A DNA stretch of 64,000 nucleotides from JBHGXV01 sp041920505 (GCA_041920505.1 JBHGXV010000048.1:1-64000); one strand, 5' to 3'; positions 24,202 to 34,089 are shown, counted from the first letter of the stretch. The notes: generated by a model from the letters alone, not told the origin. Numbers and translations are program-made.

Positions 24202-25563
24202 GTGGAAGACAATCAATCTGGCAAAACGAAGCATCCCCGAGGTTTGTATCTGCTGTTCTTCACAGAGATGTGGGAACGATTCAGCTATTATGGGATGAGA
24301 GCCATCCTGGTATTGTATTTGACCACGGAACTCATCAGCGGGGGCCTGGGCATGGAAAAAGCCCGTGCGCTCAGCATTTACGGATTCTTTACGGGAGCGG
24401 TCTATTTCACGCCGATGCTTGGCGGGTATCTGTCCGACCGTTTTCTCGGGAGAAGACTGGCGATTACCCTTGGCGGGATTTGCATGGCTCTTGGCAACTT
24501 GTCGTTGTTTGCGATCAACAACCAGTCGGGGCTGTATCTGGGTCTGGCACTCTTAATTATTGGAAACGGTTTCTTCAAGCCCAATATTTCGACACTGGTT
24601 GGTGAATTGTACGAACCAAATGACAAGCGCCGAGACGCGGCGTTTACGATCTTCTACATGGGGATCAACATTGGGGCGTTCTTCTCGCCGCTGGTGTGCG
24701 GCTATCTGGCCGAAGACTACTTCAAGACGACGATCAACGGCGTTGTTCACTACGGTTTCAAATACGGATTTTTGGCGGCAGCGATCGGCATGGTGATCGG
24801 CCAGTTGCTGTTCAACAGTCTGGCTGGCAAGTATCTTGGTGACAACGGCAAAAAGCCGATCGGCAAACCGGCGCAAAAAGCGGTCAATCAGCCGGAAAAC
24901 GCTCCGTTGACGGCGAAGGAGAAGCAACGGACGATCGTGATCATGATTCTGGCATGCTTCGTCATCTTCTTCTGGGCCGGGTTTGAACAGGCGGGCAGCT
25001 CGCTGACGCTGTATACGGACAAGTTTATCGACCGCAACATCGGCGGCTGGGAAGTGCCGACTTCCTGGTTCCAATCGCTCAATCCGCTGTTTATTGTAGC
25101 GTTGGCGCCGATTTTGTCCGGTCTGTGGATCAAGCTGTCCAACTCTCCGCGCGGTGATCTCGGCATCGCCACCAAGATGGCGTTCGGGATGATTCTGCTG
25201 GGTCTGGGCTTTATGATCCTGATCCCGGCTGTAATGATGACCGGCAGCGACGATGAGCACATCGTCACCAAAGCCAACATGGCGTTCATGGTCTTGACCT
25301 ACTTCCTGCACACGCTGGGTGAGTTGTGTCTGTCGCCGGTCGGCTTGTCGATGGTGAGCAAACTGGCTCCGGTCCGGATCGCATCGCTTCTGATGGGGGT
25401 CTGGCTGGCGGGTACGGGTGCCGCGAATATTCTCGCCGGGCAACTGGCCGCGTTCACCGAGTCCCTCGGATACATGGAAGTGTTCTCCCTGATTGGCGGG
25501 GTTACCATTGGGATGGGGCTGATTCTGCTGCTCCTGTCCAAAAAATTGGCCCGGATGATGTAG
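24202..25563 (+). CDS. POT/PTR-family proton-dependent oligopeptide transporter
   Basis: 453 residues. The start is GTG 24202, 7 bases after ggagg; the ATG at 24184 lies upstream of that site. Signatures: FFTEMWERFSYYGMRAILVL (containing the ExxERFxYYG proton-coupling motif), SDRFLGRRLAITLGGICMAL, GNGFFKPNISTLVGELYEP and FTIFYMGINIGAFFSPLVCG. About 12-14 helices, with FFWAGFEQAGSSLTLYTDKF in the C-half. Imports di- and tripeptides; DtpT-like. It is monocistronic with its own promoter and terminator. Confidence 0.95.
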   Translation: MEDNQSGKTKHPRGLYLLFFTEMWERFSYYGMRAILVLYLTTELISGGLGMEKARALSIYGFFTGAVYFTPMLGGYLSDRFLGRRLAITLGGICMALGNLSLFAINNQSGLYLGLALLIIGNGFFKPNISTLVGELYEPNDKRRDAAFTIFYMGINIGAFFSPLVCGYLAEDYFKTTINGVVHYGFKYGFLAAAIGMVIGQLLFNSLAGKYLGDNGKKPIGKPAQKAVNQPENAPLTAKEKQRTIVIMILACFVIFFWAGFEQAGSSLTLYTDKFIDRNIGGWEVPTSWFQSLNPLFIVALAPILSGLWIKLSNSPRGDLGIATKMAFGMILLGLGFMILIPAVMMTGSDDEHIVTKANMAFMVLTYFLHTLGELCLSPVGLSMVSKLAPVRIASLLMGVWLAGTGAANILAGQLAAFTESLGYMEVFSLIGGVTIGMGLILLLLSKKLARMM

Positions 25564-25587
25564 AACAAGATCATGTCTGAAAGGCAA

Positions 25588-25627
25588 GAGAAGGTTGACC
25601 GATGACAGGCCAACCTTCTCTTTTTTT
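25588..25627. terminator. Terminator between convergent genes
   Basis: gagaaggttg (25588-25597) pairs with caaccttctc (25611-25620), followed by T7. It serves the transporter gene; the reverse direction (toward 25588) is less T-rich. Confidence 0.85.
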
Positions 25628-25663
25628 GATGGAATCCAGGGGTCTTCCCCGGACAGTCGCCTT

Positions 25664-28015
25664 TTACAGCTGAATGTAGCTGTCGGGGGAGATGGCGGCA
25701 AGAAACGGGCTTGGTTCTCCGACGAAAAACAGATGCAGTTCGTGCATCGCCCGGGTGCACGCCGTGTAAAACAGTTTTCGCTCGCTCTCTCGCCCGTATT
25801 GGGAATGCGAGGCGTTGTAGATGATGACGGCATCGAATTCCATTCCTTTGGCGAGGTAAGACGGGATGACCAAGGTTCCCGGCTCGAAGGAGATCGTCTC
25901 TTTTCCGATCAGGCGAATCGGCAGCTTCTTACTCATAGCTTTGAAGGCTTCCCGGCTCTCCTCGGCGGTTTTGCAAATTACCGCAATCGTGCGGTGGCCG
26001 GCCGCTTCCAGCAAGCGAATGCGACTGGCGATCTTGTCGGCCAGCTCGGTGGTGTCGGCCGCTTGGGTCAGCGTCGGTTTGCTGCCTTCGCGGTTAAACG
26101 GCTGGATCGCGTCCCCGTTGGCGATCAGTTGGCGCGTGAATTCGACGATGGGCCGGGTGGAGCGGTAGCTTTGCGTCAGGATGATCGTCTCTGTCTGTTC
26201 AGTCCCGAACAGGGCAGAGATCTGGGTGAAATCCCGGTCGGCGATTGTGTGAGCCAGAATCCCCTGGTTCAAATCCCCCAGCAACGTCATTTTGCTGTAG
26301 GGAAACAGCCGCTTGAGAAAGGCGAATTGAAACGGTGAGTAGTCCTGTGCCTCGTCAATGAAGACGTGCCGGACAGAGGTATTGATCCTGAATCCCTCGA
26401 TCCGTTCTTTCAGGTAGAGAAACGGCGTAGCGTCTTCGTACCCGAGCTCGCGCCGATCCAGCTTTTCGGCGGTCTGCGCGCACGCGTCCGACCAATGGGC
26501 AAACGGCGGCCGGTTGTCAGGGGTAAAGCGCAGGATGGCCTCTGGCGACGCAAACAACTGGCGGTAGATAGCGGGGAGATCAACGTACCGGAAGCGCTTG
26601 ACTTGGGCCCGTATCGGCTTGAAGTGCTGTTCGACGACCATGGCGGCCAGCCATTTTCGCTCAAGGGCGTAGTCGTCAAACGTGTCTCCGGTGAACCGCT
26701 TTTTCTTTCGCAGTTTGTGATACGCGTCCATGTAGGCTTCTTTGTCCAGCAGTTCAACGGCGTCCTCCACCCATTGTTTCTTTCGCTCCAGTCTCGCTCT
26801 CTCCTTCAGTTCGTCGAGCAGCCGCTCCGTCAATAGCCCCAGTCGGTTGGGAATCGGCAAGGCGGGATCGAGGGAGTAAAACTGCTCCCGGATGTACTCG
26901 GCGGAAATCAGTCGTCTCCCGCGAAAGGTGATGTCTCTAAAGACCATGCCGTTTTGCCCAAGGAACTCTATGAAACGGTCCATCGCCTGCATACATTCGA
27001 ACGAGGCTTTGTAGCGGATCGCTTCGATACGGGCGTCGTATCCCGGTTGATCCATCGCGGTGAGCACGTACTCCAGTTGCCCGAACGGGTCTTCGAGGCG
27101 AAACGCCTTGCCCAGCCGGTGTTCCAGATACTCCTGGAACGTGGTTTGTTGCATGTTTTCCTCTCCCAGTTCCGGCAGTACCGTGGCCACATAGCTGTTG
27201 AACAGCGGGTTGGGGGAAAACAGCACGATTTGTTCCGCTTTCAAGGTTTCGCGGTAGCGGTACAGCAGATAGGCGACCCGTTGCAAGGCTGCCGATGTCT
27301 TGCCGCTGCCGGCGGCACCCTGTACGATCAGCAGTCGACTGCGTTCATTTCGGATGATTTTGTTTTGTTCTTTCTGGATTGTGGCGACAATGCTCTTCAT
27401 CTGGGTGCTGGCGTGCTTTCCGAGCACTTCCTGCAACAGTTGGTCACCGATGGCGACACCTGTGTCAAACATGCTGTGGATGTGTCCATCGCGAATGACA
27501 AACTGCCGTTTCAAGTCCATCGTCCCGGCGATCGTTCCGCCGGGCGTTTCGTACTGGGCGGGCCCGGGCGGATAGTCGTAGTAGAGGCTGGCGACGGGCG
27601 AGCGCCAGTCGTAGACGAGAAAGTGTTCCTCGCTTTCATCCAGAAAGGAGGAGATGCCCAGATAGATACGCTCTGTCGCCGGTTCGCCTTCTTCCCTGAA
27701 GTCGATCCGGCCGAAGTACGGCGATTGCCGAAGCCGTTTCCATGTCGACAACTGGTTTTGGGCGTGGCGATGGTTACGCTCACGCTCCGACAGCACGTCC
27801 GCCTGCTGCTTGACGCTGGCATAGGTTTCCACCGCGTCGTCCGGATTGTCAAAGTTGACGGTGACGTCATCCCAGAAGTGTTTGCGGAAGGAGACGATCT
27901 CTGTCTTCGTCTCGCTGACGTATTGCTGCAGGCTTTGGATGCGTTTGTCGAATTCGCTGATCACCTGATCCACCCGCAGTTGTTCGGCCTCTCGCTCGCT
28001 CATGATTTCGTCCAT
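25664..28015 (-). CDS. helD: HelD-like UvrD-family helicase / RNA polymerase recycling factor
   Basis: 783 residues, matching B. subtilis HelD (about 774). The N-terminal coiled coil (residues 1-90, VISEFDKRIQSLQQYVSETK) would enter the RNA polymerase secondary channel. Then come LGISSFLDESEEHFLVYDWR and SPVASLYYDYPPGPAQYETP, both typical of HelD, Walker A LIVQGAAGSGKTSAALQRVA, helicase motif II HVFIDEAQDYSPFQF, LTQSYRSTRPIVEFTR and YTACTRAMHELHLFF. Start ATG 28015 follows aggagtgg; open frame continues upstream without a site. Known relatives release stalled RNA polymerase using ATP. Confidence 0.92.
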   Translation of the reverse strand: MDEIMSEREAEQLRVDQVISEFDKRIQSLQQYVSETKTEIVSFRKHFWDDVTVNFDNPDDAVETYASVKQQADVLSERERNHRHAQNQLSTWKRLRQSPYFGRIDFREEGEPATERIYLGISSFLDESEEHFLVYDWRSPVASLYYDYPPGPAQYETPGGTIAGTMDLKRQFVIRDGHIHSMFDTGVAIGDQLLQEVLGKHASTQMKSIVATIQKEQNKIIRNERSRLLIVQGAAGSGKTSAALQRVAYLLYRYRETLKAEQIVLFSPNPLFNSYVATVLPELGEENMQQTTFQEYLEHRLGKAFRLEDPFGQLEYVLTAMDQPGYDARIEAIRYKASFECMQAMDRFIEFLGQNGMVFRDITFRGRRLISAEYIREQFYSLDPALPIPNRLGLLTERLLDELKERARLERKKQWVEDAVELLDKEAYMDAYHKLRKKKRFTGDTFDDYALERKWLAAMVVEQHFKPIRAQVKRFRYVDLPAIYRQLFASPEAILRFTPDNRPPFAHWSDACAQTAEKLDRRELGYEDATPFLYLKERIEGFRINTSVRHVFIDEAQDYSPFQFAFLKRLFPYSKMTLLGDLNQGILAHTIADRDFTQISALFGTEQTETIILTQSYRSTRPIVEFTRQLIANGDAIQPFNREGSKPTLTQAADTTELADKIASRIRLLEAAGHRTIAVICKTAEESREAFKAMSKKLPIRLIGKETISFEPGTLVIPSYLAKGMEFDAVIIYNASHSQYGRESERKLFYTACTRAMHELHLFFVGEPSPFLAAISPDSYIQL

Positions 28016-28054
28016 CCTACCACTCCTGTTCCTCATAAAGGTTGCGGAAAAAGA

Positions 28055-28084
28055 TTGACACACCCGTTCAGCTTTTGGTATAAT
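28055..28084 (+). promoter_or_regulatory. Consensus promoter without an obvious gene
   Basis: TTGACA (28055-28060), 18 bases, TATAAT (28079-28084): both hexamers are perfect. It reads rightward into a 250-base stretch that lacks a convincing gene. Confidence 0.75.
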
Positions 28085-28332
28085 AAAATTGGGATTTTAT
28101 TTTAATTAAGCATAACGGTGTGGTGCCATCTCTCATTGTATCACAGATTTGGGATCTATGGGAACGCAAAAGACTGCCGGAATTATGGCAGTCTTGTTTG
28201 TTGTGGCGGACTTTACCGGCCCAGTTACGCTTCTTTTCTCCGCAATCACCCTCGGATGGACACTGTCACGAAGCCCAAAGCCCCTTCGGCGTAGTCCGAA
28301 GGGGCTTTGGTGTGATGCCGGGATCCGCGCGA
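28085..28332 (+). other. Putative short transcript with two hairpins
   Basis: Downstream of the consensus promoter are a hairpin aagactgcc / ggcagtctt (28170-28178 and 28187-28195, followed by gtttgttg) and a stronger one at 28275-28310. Small open frames from 28120 and 28149 have no good ribosome site. It may be a small RNA or a degraded gene with a living promoter. Confidence 0.4.
28275..28310. terminator. Strong hairpin downstream of the amino acid permease gene
   Basis: ccaaagccccttcgg (28275-28289) and its exact complement (28296-28310) with a 6-base loop. It lies 23 bases past the permease stop. The T-run is poor on both sides, so it is a probable rather than certain terminator. Confidence 0.6.
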
Positions 28333-29751
28333 TCAGTTGGCGCTTGCGGATACGGAAGGTTTTGTTTCTTGTGCTGCTTGCACAGCCGCTTTCTTGTGTA
28401 GCCCTTTGGCGTAGTAGAACGCCACCAGGATGGCGTACCAGACTGGGCCGACGACCAAAGCGATCCGGGTGTCCGGGAAATAGGCCATCAGGGCGACGAC
28501 GCCGATCAGGAACGCCAGGGTCAGGTACGAGCTGTACGGGAACAGTGGCATTTTGTACACCAGTTGTTTTTGCTGTTCCGGCGAGAGGCTCTTGCGGTAG
28601 CGGATCTGCGACAGCAGGATCACCGCCCAGGTCCAGACCGCACCGAACGTCGCGATGCTGGTCACCCAGGTGAAGACTTTCGCCGGAACGACGTAGTTCA
28701 GGCAGACGCCGATCAACAGGGCGCCGGCGGACGCGATGATGGCCGCGCCCGGCACGCCGCCTTTGGTCACTCGACCGTATTGGGCCGGCGCTTCGCCTTG
28801 TTGCGCGAGGTTAAACAACATCCGGGCGGTGCTGAAGATCCCGCTGTTGCAGGAAGACAGCGCGGCCGTCAGCACGACGAAGTTGATGATGCCTGCCGCT
28901 GCCGGGATGCCAATTTTTTCAAAGGTCATGACGAACGGACTGCCTTTGGTACCGATCTCGGTCCAGGGATAGATGGACATGATGACAAACAGGGCGCCGA
29001 CGTAGAAAATCAGGATGCGCCAGAAGACGGTGTCAATGGCACGGGACAGCGACTTCTTCGGGTTTTTGACTTCTCCGGCGGTGACCCCGATCATTTCGAT
29101 GCCGAGGTAGGCGAACATCACCATCTGCAGGGACATCAGGACGCCGCTGAAACCGTTTGCAAAAAAGCCGCCGTGTGTCCACAGGTTGCTGATGCCGGTG
29201 GCGATGCCTCCGTTGCCGATCCCGAACAGAATCATGCCCAGGCCGACGAGAATCATCAGGATGATGGTTACGATTTTAATCAGCGCGAACCAGAACTCCA
29301 GCTCGCCGTAGGCCTTTACCGCCATGAAGTTGACGGCGCTCATGATCACCAGGGCGGCCAGGGCCCAGATCCAGCGGGGCACGCCGGGGAACCAGAACTC
29401 CATGTAAATCCCGACAGCCGTAATCTCGGCCATACAAGTGACCACCCAGAGGAACCAGTAGTTCCAGCCGGTGAGGTATCCGGCCAACGGGCCGAGATAG
29501 TTGCGGGCATAGCGGCTGAACGACCCGGCAACGGGATTTTGGATGGCCATTTCGCCAAGGGCCCGCATGATGAAGAACATCGCGACGCCGCCGATCGCGT
29601 AGGCCAGCAGAATCGCCGGCCCCGCCAGCTTGATGGCGGAAGCGGAGCCGAGGAACAACCCCACCCCGATCGCCGCGCCCAGCGACATCAACGTGATGTG
29701 GCGTTCTTCCAACCCGCGATGCAGCTCAGAGGGTTGATGATGGTTCGACAT
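28333..29751 (-). CDS. amino acid permease (APC superfamily, AAT type)
   Basis: 472 residues with 12 transmembrane helices. Family landmarks: HRGLEERHITLMSLGAAIGV, GLFLGSASAIKLAGPAILLA, YWFLWVVTCMAEITAVGIYM, FAYLGIEMIGVTAGEVKNPK and SSCNSGIFSTARMLFNLAQQ. Similar to the ProY/AapA/RocE/GabP group; the substrate cannot be named. The ATG at 29751 lies 9 bases after ggaggagg. Upstream on the same strand lie a promoter and a cre-like site, suggesting catabolite control. Confidence 0.92.
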   Translation of the reverse strand: MSNHHQPSELHRGLEERHITLMSLGAAIGVGLFLGSASAIKLAGPAILLAYAIGGVAMFFIMRALGEMAIQNPVAGSFSRYARNYLGPLAGYLTGWNYWFLWVVTCMAEITAVGIYMEFWFPGVPRWIWALAALVIMSAVNFMAVKAYGELEFWFALIKIVTIILMILVGLGMILFGIGNGGIATGISNLWTHGGFFANGFSGVLMSLQMVMFAYLGIEMIGVTAGEVKNPKKSLSRAIDTVFWRILIFYVGALFVIMSIYPWTEIGTKGSPFVMTFEKIGIPAAAGIINFVVLTAALSSCNSGIFSTARMLFNLAQQGEAPAQYGRVTKGGVPGAAIIASAGALLIGVCLNYVVPAKVFTWVTSIATFGAVWTWAVILLSQIRYRKSLSPEQQKQLVYKMPLFPYSSYLTLAFLIGVVALMAYFPDTRIALVVGPVWYAILVAFYYAKGLHKKAAVQAAQETKPSVSASAN

Positions 29752-29792
29752 ACAGAAGACCTCCTCCAAATTAATTTGCGAGAAAATTAATA

Positions 29793-29839
29793 AGAATACA
29801 GCAAATGTTGAAAATCACAACAAAATAAAGCGCTTTCAC
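29793..29839 (-). promoter_or_regulatory. Permease promoter with a cre-like site
   Basis: On the minus strand, TTGTGA (29815-29820), 16 bases, TATTCT (29793-29798). Directly upstream is GTGAAAGCGCTTTAT (29825-29839), a cre match with two mismatches and the common AAGCGCTT core. Confidence 0.5.
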
Positions 29840-30030
29840 AAATCCCAAAAAAGAAAATGGCGAAATACATGATGAAATTGCCTGAAAATTGAGGAAAGGT
29901 TCATAAAATGTCTACATCTTTTAGTTGATATATATCATGACGGAACGGAAAATGTCAAAGAAAAAACTTTATTTATAACACAAAAAATTTTCGTTCCTCC
30001 CTGCCTTACCATGTTCTTGCAGAAGGGAGA

Positions 30031-30059
30031 TTGCTGTCAGGGGGCAAATGAATTACAAT
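30031..30059 (+). promoter_or_regulatory. Promoter of the T-box-leuS transcript
   Basis: TTGCTG (30031-30036), 17 bases, TACAAT (30054-30059); the transcript would start near 30066, just before the T-box leader. Confidence 0.65.
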
Positions 30060-30084
30060 ACCTGTAAAACTGGATCACGACAAA

Positions 30085-30335
30085 AACGGTGAAAAGGAAG
30101 AGTAGTGACGCAATCGGGTGCAGAGAGGTTGACGGTTGGTGCGAGTCAATCCCTGGGTTCGTCATGAACTGGCCTTGGAGTTGCAGACGTGAAACGCCGG
30201 GTGGCGGAGTAAGGTGTGCCGTGTGCCGCGTTAAGGTGTCGAGTGAGCGCGGGTGTGTCCGCGCTAAATTGGGTGGTACCGCGGAAGGTTTCATAGTAGC
30301 CTCTCGTCCCATGCAGGTGGGATGAGAGGCTTTTT
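30085..30335 (+). ncRNA. T-box leader (leucine type) of leuS
   Basis: The conserved T-box sequence is at 30270-30284 (tgggtggtaccgcgg), which pairs with the uncharged tRNA acceptor end. A full terminator follows: gcctctcgtccca / tgggatgagaggc, then T5 (30299-30335). Stem I lies in roughly 30085-30190; a possible specifier CTG (Leu) stands in gaactgg at 30169-30171, which is a guess. Uncharged tRNA-Leu would favour the antiterminator and leuS expression. Confidence 0.92.
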
Positions 30336-30373
30336 GATTTCATGCAACTCACAGAGAAAGCGGAGGGAAAAGC

Positions 30374-32791
30374 ATGGCATACGATCACAAGCAAATCGAA
30401 AAGAAGTGGCAGACCTTTTGGGAGCAAAACAAGACATTTGCCACTTTAGACCAGCCGGGGAAGCCGAAATTTTACGTTCTTGACATGTTTCCGTATCCGT
30501 CCGCAGCCGGTTTGCACGTGGGGCACCCGGAGGGGTACACGGCGACTGATATTCTTGCGCGCATGAAGCGGATGCAGGGATACAACGTGTTGCATCCGAT
30601 GGGCTGGGACGCGTTTGGCTTGCCGGCGGAGCAGTATGCGCTCGATACCGGCAACGACCCGGCAGAGTTTACCCGGAAAAACATCGACACGTTTCGCCGG
30701 CAGATCAAGTCGCTGGGCTTCTCTTACGACTGGGACCGGGAACTGAGCACCACCGATCCCGCCTACTACAAATGGACGCAGTGGATCTTTTTAAAGCTGT
30801 ACGAACACGGGCTGGCGTATCTCGACGAAGTGCCGGTCAACTGGTGTCCCGCTCTGGGGACGGTGCTGGCCAACGAAGAAGTGATTGACGGCAAGAGTGA
30901 GCGTGGCGGCCATCCGGTAGAGCGACGTCCGATGCGCCAGTGGATGCTCAGGATTACCGCCTACGCCGACCGGCTGCTCGAAGACCTGGAGGAGCTGGAT
31001 TGGCCGCAGAGCATCAAGGAAATGCAACGAAACTGGATTGGACGGTCGGAAGGGGCGGAAATCACGTTTGCCATTGACGGCCGAGAAGAGACCCTCCATG
31101 TGTTTACCACCCGTCCAGACACGTTGTTCGGTGCGACGTATGTCGTGCTGGCGCCGGAACATCCGCTGGTGGACGCGATCACGACGACCGAGCGCAAGCC
31201 GGAGGTGGAGGCGTATCGCGAAGCCATCAAGCACAAGAGCGATCTGGAGCGTACCGATCTGGCCAAGGAGAAGACCGGGGCATTTACCGGGGCGTACGCG
31301 ATTAATCCGGTTAACGGGGAGAAGCTGCCGATCTGGATCGCCGATTACGTGTTGATGAGCTACGGGACCGGGGCGATTATGGCGGTTCCGGCGCACGATC
31401 AGCGGGATTACGAGTTTGCCCGGACATACGATCTGCCGATCCGGGAAGTGGTCAAAGGCGGCGAGATCGAACGACAGGCGTATACCGGCGACGGGGAATA
31501 CGTCAACTCCAGGTTTTTGAACGGAATGACCAAGGAACAGGCGATTGAGGCGATGATCAACTGGCTGGAAGAGCACGGCAAAGGCAAGCGGAAAGTCAGC
31601 TACCGCCTGCGTGATTGGTTGTTCAGCCGCCAGCGATACTGGGGCGAACCGATTCCGGTGATCCATCTCGAAGACGGTACGATCAAACCGGTCCCCGAGT
31701 CGCAACTGCCGCTGGTATTGCCTAAGGCGACGGACATCCGCCCGTCCGGCACAGGGGAGTCGCCATTGGCCAACATCGCCGAATGGGTGCATGTGGTAGA
31801 CGAAGAGACCGGCCTCAGGGGACGCAGGGAAACCAACACGATGCCACAGTGGGCGGGCAGTTGCTGGTATTACCTGCGCTTTATTGACCCGCACAACAGC
31901 GAAGCGCTGGCCGACCCGGAAAAACTGCGGAAGTGGCTGCCGGTCGACATTTACATCGGGGGTGCCGAGCATGCGGTGTTGCACTTGTTGTACGCCCGCT
32001 TTTGGCACAAATTCCTGTACGACATCGGAGTGGTGCCGACCAAAGAGCCGTTCCAAAAGCTGTTCAACCAGGGAATGATTCTCGGTTCGAACAACGAAAA
32101 GATGAGCAAGTCGAAGGGAAATGTGGTCAATCCGGATGACATCGTGGAAAGCCACGGGGCTGACACGCTGCGGCTGTACGAGATGTTCATGGGGCCGTTG
32201 GACGCAGCAATCGCCTGGTCGGACAAAGGACTGGACGGCTCGCGCCGGTTCCTTGAAAGGGTGTGGCGTCTGTTTGTCGACGAGAATGGCAAATTGAGTG
32301 ACAAGATCAGGCCGAGCGGCAGCGGAAACCAGTTGGAAGCTGTTTACCATCAAACCGTGAAAAAAGTGAGCGAAGACTACGAGAATCTGCGGTTCAATAC
32401 CGCCATTTCGCAACTGATGGTGTTTGTCAACGAGGCGTATAAAGCAGAGGAACTTCCCAGGCCCTACATGGAGGGATTCGTGAAACTGCTGTCCCCGATC
32501 ACGCCGCACATCGCTGAAGAACTGTGGGAGAAACTGGGCCACAGCGGGACGATCGCCTATGAGCCGTGGCCGACCTACGACGAAGCCAAACTGGTGAAGG
32601 ACACGGTGGAAATCGTCTTGCAGATCAACGGCAAAGTGAAAGCAAGGCGGGTCGTTCCATCCACGGCCACAAGGGAAGAGATGGAGGCCCTGGCGCTCGA
32701 AGACGAAGCGATTCAAGAGCACGTGCGGGGCAAATCGGTCAAAAAGGTGATCGTGGTGCCAGGCAAACTGGTCAACATTGTGGTTGGTTGA
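30374..32791 (+). CDS. leuS: leucyl-tRNA synthetase
   Basis: 805 residues, the normal bacterial length. Class I signature HVGHPEGYTATDILAR (HIGH) near residue 50 and KMSKSKGNVVNPDDIV (KMSKS) near residue 578 are intact. The editing domain shows FTTRPDTLFGATYVVLAPEH and SYGTGAIMAVPAHDQRDYEF; WAGSCWYYLRFIDPHNSEA follows. Start ATG 30374 lies after ggaggga. Controlled by the T-box leader directly upstream. Confidence 0.98.
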   Translation: MAYDHKQIEKKWQTFWEQNKTFATLDQPGKPKFYVLDMFPYPSAAGLHVGHPEGYTATDILARMKRMQGYNVLHPMGWDAFGLPAEQYALDTGNDPAEFTRKNIDTFRRQIKSLGFSYDWDRELSTTDPAYYKWTQWIFLKLYEHGLAYLDEVPVNWCPALGTVLANEEVIDGKSERGGHPVERRPMRQWMLRITAYADRLLEDLEELDWPQSIKEMQRNWIGRSEGAEITFAIDGREETLHVFTTRPDTLFGATYVVLAPEHPLVDAITTTERKPEVEAYREAIKHKSDLERTDLAKEKTGAFTGAYAINPVNGEKLPIWIADYVLMSYGTGAIMAVPAHDQRDYEFARTYDLPIREVVKGGEIERQAYTGDGEYVNSRFLNGMTKEQAIEAMINWLEEHGKGKRKVSYRLRDWLFSRQRYWGEPIPVIHLEDGTIKPVPESQLPLVLPKATDIRPSGTGESPLANIAEWVHVVDEETGLRGRRETNTMPQWAGSCWYYLRFIDPHNSEALADPEKLRKWLPVDIYIGGAEHAVLHLLYARFWHKFLYDIGVVPTKEPFQKLFNQGMILGSNNEKMSKSKGNVVNPDDIVESHGADTLRLYEMFMGPLDAAIAWSDKGLDGSRRFLERVWRLFVDENGKLSDKIRPSGSGNQLEAVYHQTVKKVSEDYENLRFNTAISQLMVFVNEAYKAEELPRPYMEGFVKLLSPITPHIAEELWEKLGHSGTIAYEPWPTYDEAKLVKDTVEIVLQINGKVKARRVVPSTATREEMEALALEDEAIQEHVRGKSVKKVIVVPGKLVNIVVG

Positions 32792-32916
32792 CGCGGGCCT
32801 ACTCTTCGTGTCCAAAGCCGGAAGGGTCAAACCGACGTGGTTGAATTTGCCGGGTGAACCGCTACAATAGGGAATGATATAGGTGCCCTGAATGGCAGAC
32901 AAACAGGAGAGTGGCC

Positions 32917-34089
32917 ATGCAAAAGGTAGAGTTGATTGCGACCGCGACGTTCGGGCTGGAGGCGGTCGTCGCGGACGAAGTGAGAAAACTGGGATACGAA
33001 GACGTCAAGGTGGACAACGGGAAAGTGACGTTCGTCTCCGACTTGTCCGCTATTCCTCGCGCCAATCTGTGGCTGCGCACCGCCGACCGGGTGCGACTGA
33101 AGGTGGGCGAGTTTCGCGCCACCACGTTTGACGAATTGTTTGAACAGACCAAGGCGTTGCCATGGGCGGAGTGGATTCCCGAGGACGGCGCGTTCCCGGT
33201 CGAGGGAAAATCGGTAAAATCCACACTGTTCAGCGTGTCCGACTGTCAGGCGATCGTCAAAAAAGCGGTGGTGGAGAGTCTGAAAAAGACACACAAACGG
33301 GAGTGGTTCGAGGAGACCGGCCCGTTGTACAAAATCGAAGTGGCTCTGCTCAAGGATATTGCCACGCTGACGATCGACACCAGCGGGGCGGGTTTGCACA
33401 AGCGCGGGTATCGCGAATGGATCGGGGCGGCGCCGCTAAAGGAGACAATGGCAGCGGCACTGATCTTGTTGTCGCGCTGGCATCCCGACCGCGTGTTGGT
33501 GGACCCGTTTTGCGGGTCGGGCACGATTCCGATCGAGGCGGCGTTGATCGGCCAGAATATCGCGCCGGGCATGAACCGGCAGTTCGCTTCGGAGAGTTGG
33601 CCGGTGATTCCCAAAACCCTCTGGCGCCAGGCGCGGGCCGAAACGCACGATCTCGCCCGGTACGACCGCAAACTGGAGATCATCGGCACCGATATCGACG
33701 ATCAGGTGCTGAAAGTGGCGCGGCGCAACGCGGCCGAGGCGGGGGTGGACGAGCAGATCCACTTCCAGCGGATGGCCGTCAGCGAGTTGCGCAGCAAGAA
33801 AAAGTACGGCTACATCATCTGCAATCCGCCCTACGGCGAGCGTTTGAGCGAGCGGCGGGAGGTGGAGCGGCTGTATCGCGAAATGGGACACGTGTTTCGT
33901 GCGCTCGACACCTGGTCGTACTACGTTCTTACCTCCGACGAAGCGTTTGAGAAGCACTTTGGCCGTCTCGCCAGCAAAAAACGAAAGTTGTACAACGGGA
34001 ACATCAAGGTGGACTACTATCAGTTTTTCGGTCCGCGTCCGCCCCGGCCGAAAGCGGAACCGGGGCCGATCGAATCGGAACAAAATTGA
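32917..34089 (+). CDS. ypsC: THUMP-domain class I methyltransferase (RlmL/YpsC type)
   Basis: 390 residues. An N-terminal THUMP/ferredoxin-like region (ATATFGLEAVVADEVRKLGY, RLKVGEFRATTFDELFEQTK) is followed by an UPF0020 methyltransferase domain with LVDPFCGSGTIPIEAALIGQ (SAM motif I), IIGTDIDDQVLKVARRNAAE and catalytic YIICNPPYGERLSER. Expected to make m2G in 23S rRNA, by analogy with RlmL. Start ATG 32917 is 7 bases after aggag; a GTG two codons earlier is the alternative. Codes alone between leuS and the SLH gene. Confidence 0.92.
   Translation: MQKVELIATATFGLEAVVADEVRKLGYEDVKVDNGKVTFVSDLSAIPRANLWLRTADRVRLKVGEFRATTFDELFEQTKALPWAEWIPEDGAFPVEGKSVKSTLFSVSDCQAIVKKAVVESLKKTHKREWFEETGPLYKIEVALLKDIATLTIDTSGAGLHKRGYREWIGAAPLKETMAAALILLSRWHPDRVLVDPFCGSGTIPIEAALIGQNIAPGMNRQFASESWPVIPKTLWRQARAETHDLARYDRKLEIIGTDIDDQVLKVARRNAAEAGVDEQIHFQRMAVSELRSKKKYGYIICNPPYGERLSERREVERLYREMGHVFRALDTWSYYVLTSDEAFEKHFGRLASKKRKLYNGNIKVDYYQFFGPRPPRPKAEPGPIESEQN

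Noticed and set aside
28120..28673. Small open frames after the consensus promoter (from 28120 and 28149)
   Set aside because: No ribosome sites, Arg/Pro-rich tails running antisense into the permease gene; a hairpin interrupts the start.
30791..32902. 703-codon minus-strand frame over leuS
   Set aside because: Antisense to a complete leuS; no start signal or motif.
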